Shown here piece after piece: positions 1 through 9,283 of a stretch of DNA of 64,000 nt (position 1 is its first letter; the number at the start of each line of letters is the position of its first letter). This stretch comes from Turicibacter bilis. GTDB taxonomy: Bacteria > Bacillota_I > Bacilli_A > MOL361 > Turicibacteraceae. The DNA is taken from the NCBI RefSeq assembly GCF_024499055.1, contig NZ_CP071249.1:806001-870000 (forward strand), read 5' to 3'. The notes beneath the pieces were generated by a model. The model was not told the origin of the DNA. It did no database searches and saw only the letters and a list, made by a program, of their open reading frames with translations. The position numbers were made by a program, and so were the translations under genes.

Positions 1-90
1 TTCTTCCACAATAGGTGCTCTCTTTATCGCATCTGCCCCGGTATTTGCACTATTAACTAACTCTTTTAAACTTATATAATTAAAACACAT
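1..90 (-). CDS. hsdS: HsdS, type I restriction specificity subunit (5' end only)
   Basis: The first 30 codons are visible; the gene runs off the left edge. The ATG at position 90 lies inside the last codons of hsdM (GGA TAT GTG TTT TAA), the tight overlap usual for hsdM-hsdS pairs. The visible N-terminus contains NTGADAIKRAPIV, which I recall as the opening of many type I S subunits, just before the first target-recognition domain. It would direct the M and R subunits to a bipartite DNA site. Because its partner hsdM is split by a 29-kb insertion, this subunit probably has no working methyltransferase unless it pairs with another HsdM. Confidence 0.75.
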   Translation of the reverse strand, partial: MCFNYISLKELVNSANTGADAIKRAPIVEE

Positions 91-997
91 ATCCAATTCC
101 TCCAAGTTGTTTTCTGATCTCCTCTTCCAACTCTTTAGATTTTTGGAATTGCTCTGCTAATTGTTGTGTTAAACGTTCCATTTTTTCTTCAAATGGTTCC
201 CCGTCATCGTCTGCCTCTTCAATCCCAACGTAGCGACCTGGTGTTAAAATGTAGTCATGTTCTCTAATTTCATCAAGATCTGCTACTTTACAGAATCCTT
301 GAATATCTTCATAGTTTTCATCATTTTTATAGTTAATATAAGTATCTGCAATTTTTCTAATTTCTTCGTCTGTTAATTCGCGTAAACGTCGTGTCACCAT
401 CGTACCAAGTTTACGACCATCGATAAACAACGTTTTCCCTTTATGAGATTTATTTCTATTCATGATCCAAATACAAACTGGAATTCCCGTCGAATAGAAT
501 AATTTATCTGGTAAAGCCACAATACAGTCCACTAAATCAGCCGTAATCATATTTTGACGGATAACCCCTTCATTTGACGTATTACTTGAAAGGGATCCAT
601 TCGCAAGAACCGTTGCTGCAATTCCGTTTTGATTTAACTTATCAACCATGTGTGATAACCAAGCATAGTTGGCATTTCCAGCAGGTGGAACACCCCATTT
701 CCAACGCGCATCGTTCTCAAGTAAAGCGCCTCCCCAATCACTATCATTAAATGGAGGGTTGGCCAAGACATAATCGGCTTTTAATGTTGGATGTAAATCT
801 TCACCAAACGTATCGGCATTTTTAGAACCTAAGTTATTTTCGATTCCACGAATCGCTAAGTTCATTTTTGCTAACTTCCAAGTCGTTGGATTCCACTCTT
901 GTCCATAAACCGAAATATCAAACGTATTTCCACTATGCTCTTTGACGAATTTATATGATTGAACAAACATTCCCCCACTACCACAAGCTGGGTCGAT
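80..997 (-). pseudogene. hsdM: hsdM 3' portion (N6-adenine methyltransferase), split from its 5' portion
   Basis: Reading the minus strand, coding similarity starts near 997 with IDPACGSGGMF (SAM-binding motif I) and continues through VLANPPFNDSDWG (catalytic motif IV, NPPF) to the stop at 80-82. Any ATG in this piece (for example at 970) falls after motif I, so an independent product would lack the SAM-binding loop. The matching N-terminal half ends at EGGEFYI at 30,346-30,858 on the same strand. Joined together, the two pieces give a normal HsdM, except that about 20-25 residues between GGEFYT and DPACGSGG are missing. The insertion was therefore accompanied by a small deletion. Confidence 0.9.
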
Positions 998-1069
998 GTT
1001 CCTACTGATTTTGATACAATAGAAAAAGCCCTCTCCGGAGCAAAAGCCACTGAAAAAGGCTTGAAATAA
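998..1069 (+). pseudogene. C-terminal relic of a mobile-element gene at the hsdM junction
   Basis: Immediately next to the hsdM fragment, the plus strand reads VPTDFDTIEKALSGAKATEK followed by GLK and a stop at 1067-1069, with no start codon. A terminator hairpin follows directly, as expected behind a real gene end. I read it as the last codons of a gene from the GC-rich element, cut off where the element meets hsdM. The parent gene cannot be identified from this length. Confidence 0.55.
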
Positions 1070-1104
1070 GGGCTTCCGAGGTCATGTGCTGACTTTGGAA
1101 GCCC
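1070..1104. terminator. Rho-independent terminator behind the truncated relic
   Basis: An 8-bp stem, GGGCTTCC paired with GGAAGCCC, is followed by TTGTTTTA. It follows the stop codon of the plus-strand relic by one base. Confidence 0.7.
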
Positions 1105-1253
1105 TTGTTTTATATGTTCAGTTATCCTGCTACCACTCGGCAATGTGGTGAGGTGTCAGCCTTGCGGTGTAGAGATTTTGGAATAATTAAAAGGTGAGGA
1201 AAAATTAAAAGGTTGTCATTACCCTCGTTTTTGGCTTACGAAAATAGCGTTAA

Positions 1254-1607
1254 TTATTCCGCAGTTTCTCTTGCCTTTTTCAAGCCTTGAGCCGTAGCTT
1301 CCATCACGATAAGCTCCTTTTCTTCCATATCATTCAACAGTACATCAACTTGTTTGCGGCGATTGTTGTCGCCATCTTCATTGCATGGAAAAAAGAACTG
1401 GTCTACAGAGATGTCAAGCAAGGTAGTAATGAGATAAAATTTGTTAAGCCTTGGGTGCTGCCCCCTGTTCTCTATATACATAATAGAGCGTGGCGTAAGG
1501 TCTACCAGTTGGGCAAGATATTCCTGTGTCCACCCTTTTGCTTCCCGAGCTTTTTTTATCGCTATACCTAACGGCTTAAAATCAAGTTTTCTTTCATCTT
1601 GGTACAT
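1254..1607 (-). CDS. XRE-family transcriptional regulator
   Basis: This 117-aa protein has a Cro/C1-type helix-turn-helix at about residues 13-68 (IKKAREAKGWTQEYLAQLVD, then TPRSIMYIENRGQHPRL). A short C-terminal helical tail rich in Glu/Lys follows. Small XRE repressors of this type commonly control conjugative or mobilizable elements. It is divergent from the MerR/excisionase-like gene at 1773, so the 165-bp gap between them is the likely control region. Target unknown. Confidence 0.75.
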   Translation of the reverse strand: MYQDERKLDFKPLGIAIKKAREAKGWTQEYLAQLVDLTPRSIMYIENRGQHPRLNKFYLITTLLDISVDQFFFPCNEDGDNNRRKQVDVLLNDMEEKELIVMEATAQGLKKARETAE

Positions 1608-1772
1608 TTTAATATCATCCTATATCATTGTACATTTCGGGTGATGATATTTGAACGAAGTATGATTTTATGTTTAGTAGTGTATAATTTCGTATTAGTG
1701 GAGAGAAACTTGCTATTATTCGTCATTCCGTATATAATAATTATATACTCTTTGCGAAAGGAAGTTGATATT

Positions 1773-1970
1773 ATGAATTACATTTCTGTGAAAGCCGCTT
1801 CTGAAAAATGGGGCATATCGGAAAGACGGATACAAAAATTATGTGAGGAAAATCGCATTGACGGAACTGAAAAATTTGGTCGTGCATGGATGATACCAAA
1901 AGATGCAGAAAAACCCGTTGATGGACGTATGAAAACAAGGAACAAACAGGAGGAGAATCATGGAATTTAA
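1773..1970 (+). CDS. Small MerR/excisionase-type helix-turn-helix protein
   Basis: The ATG at 1773 follows GAAAGGAAG at good spacing and encodes 65 residues. The fold signature is VKAASEKWGISERRIQKLCEE, then GRAWMIPKDAEKP: a winged-helix DNA-binding domain as in excisionases and helix_turn_helix_17 proteins. Its end overlaps the start of bcrR by 11 bp, so the two are translationally coupled. It may help control the resistance operon or element excision; the sequence does not decide between these. Confidence 0.7.
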   Translation: MNYISVKAASEKWGISERRIQKLCEENRIDGTEKFGRAWMIPKDAEKPVDGRMKTRNKQEENHGI

Positions 1971-2574
1971 TGAAAAGCTACAACAGCTTAGGACTGGAAA
2001 GAACTTAACGCAGGAACAACTTGCGGAGCAATTATATGTATCAAGAACAGCCATTTCAAAATGGGAAAGCGGCAAGGGTTACCCTAACATTGAGTCGCTC
2101 AAGTGTATTTCTAAATTCTTTTCTGTGACCATAGATGAACTGCTATCGGGCGAAGAACTGATTACACTTGCCGAAACTGAAAATCGTTCCAACTTGAAAA
2201 AAATTTACAGTTTCATTTATGGAATATTAGATATGATGGCGGTTACTTTTATACTTTTGCCGTTGTATGGTAACCTTGTTGACGGATATATTTATTCTGT
2301 CAATCTACTTTCATTTACAGACACTACCCCAATATATCTTGCAATCTATTGGATTGTTTTTATTGTTTTGATTGCACTTGGGATAGCGAAACTGATGTGT
2401 GTTTGTTTTGAAAAGGAATCATGGAGCAACATAATCACAAAATGCTCTCTCGTGCTGAGTACGCTTGTTATCTGCTTCTTCGCTGCGGCAAGACAACCCT
2501 ATGTAACCGCCCTTATGTTTCTGCTATTTGTTGCTAAAATATTTGTCTGGATAAAGCAAACCCAAACAAAGTAA
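1960..2574 (+). CDS. bcrR: BcrR-like membrane-bound one-component bacitracin sensor/regulator
   Basis: The 204-aa protein has an N-terminal XRE helix-turn-helix (residues 5-60; LRTGKNLTQEQLAEQLYVSR, AISKWESGKGYPN) followed by four predicted transmembrane helices (about 85-105, 118-140, 150-170, 178-198). This is the architecture and size of enterococcal BcrR, which senses bacitracin in the membrane and activates bcrABD directly. The assignment is strengthened by two exact BcrR-type operators downstream and by the bcrA, bcrB and bcrD homologues that follow. The ATG at 1960 is preceded by AGGAGGAGAATC. Confidence 0.88.
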   Translation: MEFNEKLQQLRTGKNLTQEQLAEQLYVSRTAISKWESGKGYPNIESLKCISKFFSVTIDELLSGEELITLAETENRSNLKKIYSFIYGILDMMAVTFILLPLYGNLVDGYIYSVNLLSFTDTTPIYLAIYWIVFIVLIALGIAKLMCVCFEKESWSNIITKCSLVLSTLVICFFAAARQPYVTALMFLLFVAKIFVWIKQTQTK

Positions 2575-2603
2575 AATGCCATAAACCCTTTAAAATAGGC
2601 TCT

Positions 2604-2618
2604 GACACGATAAGTGTC
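2604..2618. promoter_or_regulatory. BcrR operator 1 (GACA-N7-TGTC)
   Basis: GACA at 2604-2607, seven bases, then TGTC at 2615-2618. This matches the GACA(N)7TGTC inverted repeat reported for BcrR binding at the enterococcal bcrA promoter. It lies between bcrR and bcrA. Confidence 0.85.
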
Positions 2619-2635
2619 GGAGCTTTTTTCGTGCT

Positions 2636-2650
2636 GACATCTATTGTGTC
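2636..2650. promoter_or_regulatory. BcrR operator 2 (GACA-N7-TGTC)
   Basis: A second perfect GACA-N7-TGTC (2636-2639, 2647-2650) is centred 32 bp, about three helical turns, from operator 1. That places both on the same DNA face. The bcrA promoter is presumably just downstream. Confidence 0.85.
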
Positions 2651-2754
2651 GGCATTGTGACGGTAGATTTCTTGGCTTCTATGCAATACTCGTGGATAAT
2701 AAGATTGTGGTCAGCGAAAACAAGAACAGCAACCCACGGAAAGGAGAATCAAAT

Positions 2755-3672
2755 ATGGATTATATCATTGAAACAGAAAATCTTACGAAGCGATACGGAA
2801 CAGCCACCGTTGTCGATAAGGTAAATCTTCATGTGCCAAAGGGCAAAATTTATGGTTTGCTCGGCAGAAACGGAGCAGGCAAAACCACAGTAATGAAAAT
2901 GATGTTGCAGCTTGCTTTCCCAACGGAGGGAACGGTACGCTTGTTTGGCACAAACTATAAGGAAAATATCCATACCCTTTATAGCAAAGTAGGCTCTATT
3001 ATCGAAACACCGGGATTTTACAGTAATTTAACAGGGTATGAGAATTTGCAAATTCTCGCTAAACTGCGAGGGGGAGTATCTAAAAGTGGAGTAGAAAAAG
3101 CTCTTGAAGTTGTGGGGCTGCATAAGGAGAAAAGAAAAGTCTTTTCCGATTATTCCCTCGGAATGAAGCAACGGCTTGGTATTGCCGCCGCCATTATGCA
3201 CGAGCCGGAGCTTTTAATACTTGACGAACCGATTAACGGACTTGACCCCATTGGAATAGTTGAAATACGCTCATTTTTATCTGAACTTAGTCACAATCAT
3301 GGCATTACCATTTTTATCTCAAGCCATGTTTTAAGCGAGATTGAACAGATAGCAGATATTATCGGCGTTATGCACGAGGGGCATTTAGTAGAGGAAGTGA
3401 ATATATCCGAGCTTCACAAAAGGAATCGAAAATACATTCAATTTGATTTATCTGACAGTGAGATAGCCGGAAAGATTTTAGAAAACCACTACCACATGAC
3501 GGATTTTACAGTGCAGGACGGTACGGTGAGAATTTATGACTTTAGCCAAAGTGTTGGAGAAATCAATCGAGAATTTGCACGAAATGGACTGCTCGTGACA
3601 AGGATAAATGATAGTGAGGAAAACTTAGAGGACTACTTTTCTAAACTGATTGGAGGTGGCGGTATTGCTTAA
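2755..3672 (+). CDS. bcrA: BcrA-like bacitracin-resistance ABC transporter ATPase
   Basis: The ATG at 2755 follows AAAGGAGAATCAAAT and gives 305 residues; an earlier in-frame start lacks a ribosome binding site. Walker A is GRNGAGKTT, the signature is [13 protein letters not shown], and Walker B is [14 protein letters not shown]; the C-terminal regulatory tail is typical of BcrA/lantibiotic-immunity ATPases. It powers the BcrB permease in bacitracin resistance, probably by clearing the drug from, or protecting, undecaprenyl pyrophosphate at the membrane. It is second in the bcrR-A-B-D set and lies downstream of paired BcrR operators. Confidence 0.87.
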   Translation: MDYIIETENLTKRYGTATVVDKVNLHVPKGKIYGLLGRNGAGKTTVMKMMLQLAFPTEGTVRLFGTNYKENIHTLYSKVGSIIETPGFYSNLTGYENLQILAKLRGGVSKSGVEKALEVVGLHKEKRKVFSDYSLGMKQRLGIAAAIMHEPELLILDEPINGLDPIGIVEIRSFLSELSHNHGITIFISSHVLSEIEQIADIIGVMHEGHLVEEVNISELHKRNRKYIQFDLSDSEIAGKILENHYHMTDFTVQDGTVRIYDFSQSVGEINREFARNGLLVTRINDSEENLEDYFSKLIGGGGIA

Positions 3673-4414
3673 TCTTATTTCTTGTGAATTATTAAAACTA
3701 AAGCGTTCAAAAATGGTGCTAATTAGTGTGGCAGGGGTATTATCTACCCCACTTTTGATGTTAATAGAAGCCTTGCAAACACATTTTGATAAGCCGGAGA
3801 TTATCTTTACCTTGTCTGACATATACAGCGACAGTGTACTGTATATCATGCTGCTGGTAAACATTATGATATATGTGGCAATTGCAGCTTACTTGTTTAG
3901 CAGAGAGTACACAGAAAGCACCCTCAAAACCATATTGCCCATACCCATTTCAAGGACAAAACTATTAATTGGAAAATTTTGCACCCTGCTTCTTTGGATT
4001 GTTATGCTAACCCTTGTAACATGGGCAGGTATATTTATCGTTTGTGGGCTATATGACGCTGTCTTTACATTGGAGGGATATAGCTTACTAGTGGCAATAG
4101 TATGGCTCCCCAAGTTTTTGTTTGGCAGTATCCTGATGTTTTTAACAGTTTCTCCTTTTGTGTTTGTTGCTATGAAAACAAAAGGATTTGTCGCCCCGAT
4201 GATTGGCTCTGCCGTGATTGTCATGGGAAGTGCCGCACTTTCAAATCAAGAATGGGGAGCGTTGTATCCGTGGACAGCCACCTATTTCTTGGTGCAGGGT
4301 AAACTTCAGAGTACCGGCTATCCTACACTGCTGTCTGTATCTATTATTATTCTTGTATCAGCAGTTGGTTTTCTTATGACCTTTCATCATTTTAAAAAGG
4401 AGGATTTGAAATAA
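3665..4414 (+). CDS. bcrB: BcrB-like bacitracin-resistance ABC permease
   Basis: I choose the TTG at 3665 ([16 protein letters not shown]), seven bases after GGAGGTGG and overlapping the end of bcrA by 8 bp. The protein is 249 aa with six hydrophobic segments and the LKRSK N-terminal motif of ABC-2/BcrB permeases. It forms the membrane channel for the BcrA ATPase. The stop overlaps the start of bcrD (TAATG). Confidence 0.85.
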   Translation: MLNLISCELLKLKRSKMVLISVAGVLSTPLLMLIEALQTHFDKPEIIFTLSDIYSDSVLYIMLLVNIMIYVAIAAYLFSREYTESTLKTILPIPISRTKLLIGKFCTLLLWIVMLTLVTWAGIFIVCGLYDAVFTLEGYSLLVAIVWLPKFLFGSILMFLTVSPFVFVAMKTKGFVAPMIGSAVIVMGSAALSNQEWGALYPWTATYFLVQGKLQSTGYPTLLSVSIIILVSAVGFLMTFHHFKKEDLK

Positions 4415-5241
4415 TGGTACTTGATTTTATAGAAATTTTAAAAGTTATTTTTCTTGGAATTGTTGAGGGTATTACTGAGTGGCTACCTATCAGCAGCACA
4501 GGACATATGATTCTTGTGGACGAATTTATCACACTTAATATGAGCGAAGCATTTAAAGAAATGTTTTTTGTTGTTATTCAACTTGGAGCTATACTCGCAG
4601 TGGTTGTAATGTTTTGGAACAAGATGTTTCCCTTTCAATTTAAGAACAAAGCACAGTCAATTGTTAAAAAGGATACTTTCTCGTTGTGGTTCAAGGTTGC
4701 GGTAGCTTGTGTACCGTCAGCTATTATGGGGATTCTATTTGATGATTATTTGGATGCTTACCTCCAAACCCCCATTGTGATTTCAATCATGTTAATCTTT
4801 TATGGTTTGTTATTCATTCTCATAGAAAATTGGAATAAAAAGCGTACTCCTACTACTATGGCACTTTCTGACATCAGCTATAAAACAGCAATCTTGATAG
4901 GGGCATTTCAAGTGTTATCACTTATACCCGGCACATCACGGTCGGGAGCAACGATTATAGGTGCTTTACTCATAGGAGTTTCACGAGTGGCAGCAGCAGA
5001 GTTTACTTTTTTCCTCGCAGTACCTACTATGCTTGGAGCAAGTGCTTTTAAGCTGTTAAAATTCGGGTTTGAATTTACAAGTGCAGAACTGCTCGCTCTT
5101 GTTCTCGGTATGGCTGTGGCATTTGCGGTATCTGTCTTAGTAATTAAATTCCTAATGAACTTTATCAAAAAACATGATTTTAAGGTGTTTGGTTGGTATC
5201 GAATTGTGCTTGGTATACTTGTTGTACTTATAAAATCTTAA
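4414..5241 (+). CDS. bcrD: UppP/BacA-type undecaprenyl-diphosphatase (bacitracin resistance, BcrD)
   Basis: The 275-aa polytopic membrane protein carries the two UppP hallmarks: an early [18 protein letters not shown] loop (residues 13-30) and [14 protein letters not shown] (about 169-182). UppP removes a phosphate from undecaprenyl pyrophosphate, the bacitracin target, regenerating the lipid carrier for wall synthesis. Its start overlaps the bcrB stop by one base, and a terminator follows at 5268. Chromosomal uppP genes share these motifs; position in the operon supports the bcrD reading. Confidence 0.88.
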   Translation: MVLDFIEILKVIFLGIVEGITEWLPISSTGHMILVDEFITLNMSEAFKEMFFVVIQLGAILAVVVMFWNKMFPFQFKNKAQSIVKKDTFSLWFKVAVACVPSAIMGILFDDYLDAYLQTPIVISIMLIFYGLLFILIENWNKKRTPTTMALSDISYKTAILIGAFQVLSLIPGTSRSGATIIGALLIGVSRVAAAEFTFFLAVPTMLGASAFKLLKFGFEFTSAELLALVLGMAVAFAVSVLVIKFLMNFIKKHDFKVFGWYRIVLGILVVLIKS

Positions 5242-5267
5242 TAATGCGTTTTCTTTGTGCGCGAATA

Positions 5268-5305
5268 AAAATGCCAGCTGGTCCTTAAGATCAGCTGGCA
5301 TTTTT
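5268..5305. terminator. Rho-independent terminator of the bcr operon
   Basis: AAAATGCCAGCTG pairs with CAGCTGGCATTTTT around an 11-base loop. The symmetrical A and T tracts suggest it can work in both directions. Confidence 0.85.
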
Positions 5306-5408
5306 GTTTCTGGGGATGGAAAACAACCCAGAGATTCTCGTTGTCGATCTCCTCCTGATTTTAGTTTGCATGGTGAATTTTGCAAATTGAATCTACAGGA
5401 GGTTAATA

Positions 5409-5729
5409 ATGGGATTTAATTATGGATATGAGAAAAAGAAGTTTGATAGTAGATGGAAGCGTTTAGAAGTTGAGTATTGTGATGCAGGGATGAGCGAAGA
5501 ACAGATTGCTGCCATGAAAGAATATGACTGGGCATGGTTTTGCAGTCAAAGGGTTTTTCAAAACCATACGCAACCAATACCTTGTGAACAATATGATGAA
5601 GTATGTGGTCAATCACAGCTGTTCCGAAAGTTTGCATCGTTATCTTATCAATGGGATGTTGATAAGATTGATCAAACGCGATATCGTCCAAGTTTTTCTT
5701 CTCGTTACATGCCTTTGAAAGTTTCCTGA
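5409..5729 (+). pseudogene. Degenerate sigma-like ORF of conjugative elements
   Basis: The first ~60 residues (MGFNYGYEKKKFDSRWKRLE, then GMSEEQIAAMKEYDWAWF) match, from memory, the N-terminus of the small sigma/ECF-like protein carried by many clostridial conjugative elements, usually 140-160 aa. Here homology fades after SQLFRKF and the frame stops at 106 aa, without the C-terminal region-4 helix-turn-helix. It looks frameshifted and truncated. The start follows AGGAGGTTAATA. Confidence 0.55.
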
Positions 5730-5818
5730 CAGTTGATTCTAACGAGAAAAGTGAAACACGTCTCCGTTGTATCGGGGTCCCTCTTTCGGTATAATAAGGC
5801 TACTGGGAGGTGAACAGG

Positions 5819-6937
5819 ATGAAAGAAATGAATCTTGGCCGGATTCTGATTGAAAACCGCCATAAACGGGGAATTACTCAGGAAGAACTGGCGACCCATA
5901 TTGGCGTTTCAAAAGGCGCGGTTTCTAAATGGGAGACAAACTCTTCCTTACCAGATATTTCGTTGTTGCCGCAGCTGGCTTCCTATTTTGATATCACCAT
6001 TGATGAACTGATCGGATATGAGCCGCAGATGGAAAAAGAGGAGATTAAGAAACTCTATCTCCGCCTTTCCAAGGACTTTTCCGTGTTGCCTTTTGACGAT
6101 GTTCTGGCTGAATGCCTGGAAACGGCAAAGAAGTATTACTCCTGCTATCCTCTGCTGTTTCAGTTGGGTACACTTTTAATCAATCACGCAGCGCAGGCTT
6201 CCAATTCGGAGCAGGTGACACAAATCATGGAAAAGGCCCTGGAATGGTGTCACCGCGTCAGGACCGAGGCGGACGAACCGAATCTCCAAAAAGAAGCGTT
6301 GTTAATGGAATCATTTTGCCTTCTTCAGCTCCAGCGTCCAGCGGAAGCCATCGATATTCTGGAGCCAGTTGAAATGCAGGCCGGTTCTCCGGAACCACTG
6401 CTGGCATCCGCATATCGAATGACCGGCAATGACCAGGAGGCAAAAAAGATCCTTCAGGCCGGAATATACAAAGAGATTATGGTCCTATTAGATTTGTTCC
6501 CTTCCTATCTAAACTTATGCCTGAATGATACGGAGCAGTTTGCAGAAGCCTGTGAACGGTTTTATCGCATAGCAGATATTTTTCAAATGAAAACGCTGCA
6601 CCCCAGCATCCTTTTTGGAGTTTATATCACGATTGCGCAGGACTGGATGGCACTTGGAAATACCGAACAGGCGCTGGATGTTCTCATGCAGTATACAGAG
6701 CTTGCCGTCAGCGATATTTACCCATTGCATTTGCATGGGGACAAATTTTTTAATCTTCTGGATGAGTGGCTGGAAGGCGAGCTTGTTTTAGGATCGTTTC
6801 CGCCAAGAGATGAAACGCTGATCCGGCACAGTATCACACAGGCTCTCAGTGAAAACCCCGCCTTTCTGCCCTTGGCAAATAACCCACGGTTTCAGGCGAT
6901 GGTTGACCGATTGAGGGCAAATGAGGAGGGAAAATAA
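5819..6937 (+). CDS. XRE regulator with C-terminal TPR-like repeat domain
   Basis: The ATG at 5819 lies nine bases after GGGAGG, giving 372 aa. An XRE helix-turn-helix at about residues 6-62 (GITQEELATHIGVSKGAVSK, WETNSSLPDISLLPQLASYF) is followed by about 300 residues of paired helices resembling TPRs. Such proteins often act as ligand-responsive regulators of a neighbouring transporter. The next gene, an ABC ATPase, starts immediately after the stop (6938), so it likely controls the 6938-8637 transporter. Confidence 0.75.
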   Translation: MKEMNLGRILIENRHKRGITQEELATHIGVSKGAVSKWETNSSLPDISLLPQLASYFDITIDELIGYEPQMEKEEIKKLYLRLSKDFSVLPFDDVLAECLETAKKYYSCYPLLFQLGTLLINHAAQASNSEQVTQIMEKALEWCHRVRTEADEPNLQKEALLMESFCLLQLQRPAEAIDILEPVEMQAGSPEPLLASAYRMTGNDQEAKKILQAGIYKEIMVLLDLFPSYLNLCLNDTEQFAEACERFYRIADIFQMKTLHPSILFGVYITIAQDWMALGNTEQALDVLMQYTELAVSDIYPLHLHGDKFFNLLDEWLEGELVLGSFPPRDETLIRHSITQALSENPAFLPLANNPRFQAMVDRLRANEEGK

Positions 6938-7855
6938 ATGGAGACTGTTACCATACAATCACTGTCTAAGACATATACCGGCGGGAAAGAAGCGTTAAAG
7001 CAGCTCTCCTTGTCGCTGAGTGCAGGGGAAGTATTCGGTTTTCTGGGTCCTAACGGCGCAGGGAAAACAACAACTGTAAAACTTCTTACCGGAGTCCTTA
7101 CCCCTTCTGGAGGTTCTTGTGAGATCTTGGGAGTCAATCCCCATACCCAGCCGGAGAAAGCACATTTGCTTTCAGGAATTGTGACAGAACACGCACAGAT
7201 GTATAACAACTTGACCGGTATCGAAAACCTGTTGTTCTATGCGACAGCCTTCGGATTAAAGCAAAAAGAAGGAGAGCAGCGGGGAGAATTGCTGCTGAGG
7301 GAATTAGATCTGATGGAGGCGAAGGATCGGAAACTGGCTACCTATTCTACCGGTATGAGACAGAGACTCTCTCTGGCACGGGCATTGCTGCATCGGCCCA
7401 AAGTTCTTTTTCTTGACGAGCCGACTTCCGGCCTTGATCCGGAAAGTGCGCAGAATGTCAACCAGATGATTCAAAATCTGGCCCGCAAAGAGGGAGTCAC
7501 CATTTTCCTCTGTACCCATCAGCTCAGGTATGCACAGGAGATTTGCACCCGTTACGGGTTGATCGAACAGGGATCACTTCTGGCTTCGGGCACCATGGAA
7601 GAATTACGCGCTCAGGTTTTTACGACGAAAACGCTTTGTGTCTGCGCGTCGGCTGTTCCGGACGGTTTGAACTTTATTAAGCGCGGAGCCAATGAATTTG
7701 AAGTCAATATACGGGATAAAAAAGAAATTCCGGGTTTGGTGCGAAAGATCGTGGAGGCTGGTGAAGATATCTATTCTGTCAATCTCATGGAACCCAGTCT
7801 GGAAGATATCTATTTTGCGCTGACTACCGGCAGAAAGGAGGACCGAGGGATATGA
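6938..7855 (+). CDS. ABC transporter ATP-binding protein
   Basis: This 305-aa ATPase has Walker A GPNGAGKTTT, signature YSTGMRQRLSLA, Walker B VLFLDEPTSGLDP and the H-loop CTHQLRYA. A C-terminal extension of about 80 residues is typical of drug/peptide or Na+ efflux (CcmA/NatA-like) ATPases. It begins directly after the XRE-TPR regulator and overlaps the permease start by 4 bp (ATGA), so the three form one operon. Substrate cannot be read from sequence. Confidence 0.85.
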   Translation: METVTIQSLSKTYTGGKEALKQLSLSLSAGEVFGFLGPNGAGKTTTVKLLTGVLTPSGGSCEILGVNPHTQPEKAHLLSGIVTEHAQMYNNLTGIENLLFYATAFGLKQKEGEQRGELLLRELDLMEAKDRKLATYSTGMRQRLSLARALLHRPKVLFLDEPTSGLDPESAQNVNQMIQNLARKEGVTIFLCTHQLRYAQEICTRYGLIEQGSLLASGTMEELRAQVFTTKTLCVCASAVPDGLNFIKRGANEFEVNIRDKKEIPGLVRKIVEAGEDIYSVNLMEPSLEDIYFALTTGRKEDRGI

Positions 7856-8637
7856 AAACTACAATGTATGCGATCATCAAAAAGGATTTTCGTGGTCTCG
7901 CGGCCAACCGCAGATTATTTATCGCTCTTTTAATCGTCCCTCTGATTCTGACCATTGTGCTACCCTCAATTTTTTTGATTACCATCCATTTCATACCGGA
8001 TGATCCGGATATTATGAGGCTGCTGGACCTGCTCCCCGAAACATCCCGCATGGACAGTTTGGAGCTTACGCTCTCCAGCATGATTCTGAATTATATCCTG
8101 CCGGTATTCTTTTTGGTCATTCCCATTATGACCGCTTCCATTATGGCGGCCAGTGCCTTTGTGGGAGAAAAAGAACGTCATACCCTTGAAACATTGCTCT
8201 ACTGCCCGCTTACTCTCAAGCAGATTTTTCGGGCAAAGGTATGGGCTTCTTTCCTTTTGAGTATGCTTGTCTCGCTGATCACATTCGTGGCTATGTTCCT
8301 GGTCATCGAAACAGAACTGTTTTTCCTTATGGGCAGATTATTACTTCCCAGTATCAGCTGGCTGGTGGTGTTGTTGCTGGTGTCTCCTGCGATCTCCCTG
8401 ATTGCCGTTACCCTTATCGTTCGGGGCTCTGCCAAGGCGCAAAGTGTGGAGGAATCTCAGCAGGTTGCCGTTTTCCTGCTCCTTCCGCTGCTTCTGCTGA
8501 TCGTGGGACAGTTTACCGGTGTTCTTCTTATGAATGTCTGGATTCTGCTGGGCCTTGGCGTGGTTTGTGCGGTACTCGCCTGGATTTTGCTGCAAAAATC
8601 TATGGGGCGGTTCACTTATGAAAAACTTCTACAATAA
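7852..8637 (+). CDS. ABC-2 type permease
   Basis: The 261-aa protein has six predicted membrane spans and the cytoplasmic EKERHTLETLLYCPLT segment shared by ABC-2 permeases such as NatB. It is partner of the ATPase encoded 4 bp upstream in overlap. A terminator follows at 8651. Confidence 0.82.
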   Translation: MKTTMYAIIKKDFRGLAANRRLFIALLIVPLILTIVLPSIFLITIHFIPDDPDIMRLLDLLPETSRMDSLELTLSSMILNYILPVFFLVIPIMTASIMAASAFVGEKERHTLETLLYCPLTLKQIFRAKVWASFLLSMLVSLITFVAMFLVIETELFFLMGRLLLPSISWLVVLLLVSPAISLIAVTLIVRGSAKAQSVEESQQVAVFLLLPLLLLIVGQFTGVLLMNVWILLGLGVVCAVLAWILLQKSMGRFTYEKLLQ

Positions 8638-8650
8638 AGAAAGGCTCGAT

Positions 8651-8680
8651 AAGGCTCGATACAGCGATGTATCGAGCCTT
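8651..8680. terminator. Rho-independent terminator after the second ABC cassette
   Basis: AAGGCTCGATAC pairs with GTATCGAGCCTT around a 6-base loop, followed by CCTTTTATT. A direct copy of AAGGCTCGAT lies just before it (8641-8650), allowing an alternative pairing. Confidence 0.85.
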
Positions 8681-8803
8681 CCTTTTATTCAACTTGTATC
8701 ACCTATTATACTTACGCAACCAAACATAACATTTTTTGCTTGCCATAGTTGGTAGAACTTTTGAAAAGTCAAGCGTATAATGAGAGTAGGAGGTGTGAAA
8801 AGT

Positions 8804-9283
8804 ATGAAAATGCAGAAAAGTAATATCGCCTATAATTTGACTACACTGCGTCAACTTAATAAATTTTCCCAAGAAGAAGTAGCCGAGCGAATTGGTGTTT
8901 CCCGGCAGGCTGTTGCAAAATGGGAAGCAGGCCAATCAGTACCCGATATCCTGAATTGTGACGCGCTGGCAAAACTATATGATGTGGAACTCGACGACCT
9001 GATCCATTACGACCAAGGGCAGACTGGCGAAAGCATACCGCCTAAGGGTAAGCACATATTCGGAACTGTTCGTGTGGGGGAACGCGGTCAGATTGTACTT
9101 CCCAAGCAGGCCAGAGACGTATTCAAAATTAAGCCCGGAGATATGTTAGTTGTTTTAGGGGATGAAGAACCGGAACATCCGGGAATTGCACTGATGAAAG
9201 AAGATTTTTTTCTGGGTATTGCTCAATTATTCAAAACTGCTTTGAATATGGCAGATACACAAGACGGAAAGGAGAAAAAATAA
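8804..9283 (+). CDS. XRE helix-turn-helix regulator fused to AbrB-like swapped-hairpin domain
   Basis: The ATG at 8804 follows AGGAGGTG. Residues 10-65 form an XRE domain (FSQEEVAERIGVSRQAVAKW); residues about 80-125 read GTVRVGERGQIVLPKQARDV and FKIKPGDMLVVLGD, an AbrB/SpoVT hairpin. Two DNA-binding folds in one 159-aa chain would let a dimer touch two sites. It overlaps the following ABC ATPase by one base (TAATG), so it is probably an autoregulator of that operon. Confidence 0.82.
   Translation: MKMQKSNIAYNLTTLRQLNKFSQEEVAERIGVSRQAVAKWEAGQSVPDILNCDALAKLYDVELDDLIHYDQGQTGESIPPKGKHIFGTVRVGERGQIVLPKQARDVFKIKPGDMLVVLGDEEPEHPGIALMKEDFFLGIAQLFKTALNMADTQDGKEKK

Noticed and set aside
1019-1024. 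ATAGAA at the left hsdM junction as a transposon core site
   Set aside because: The hexamer is AT-rich and common; there is no TATAATAAA end beside it, so the match is probably chance.
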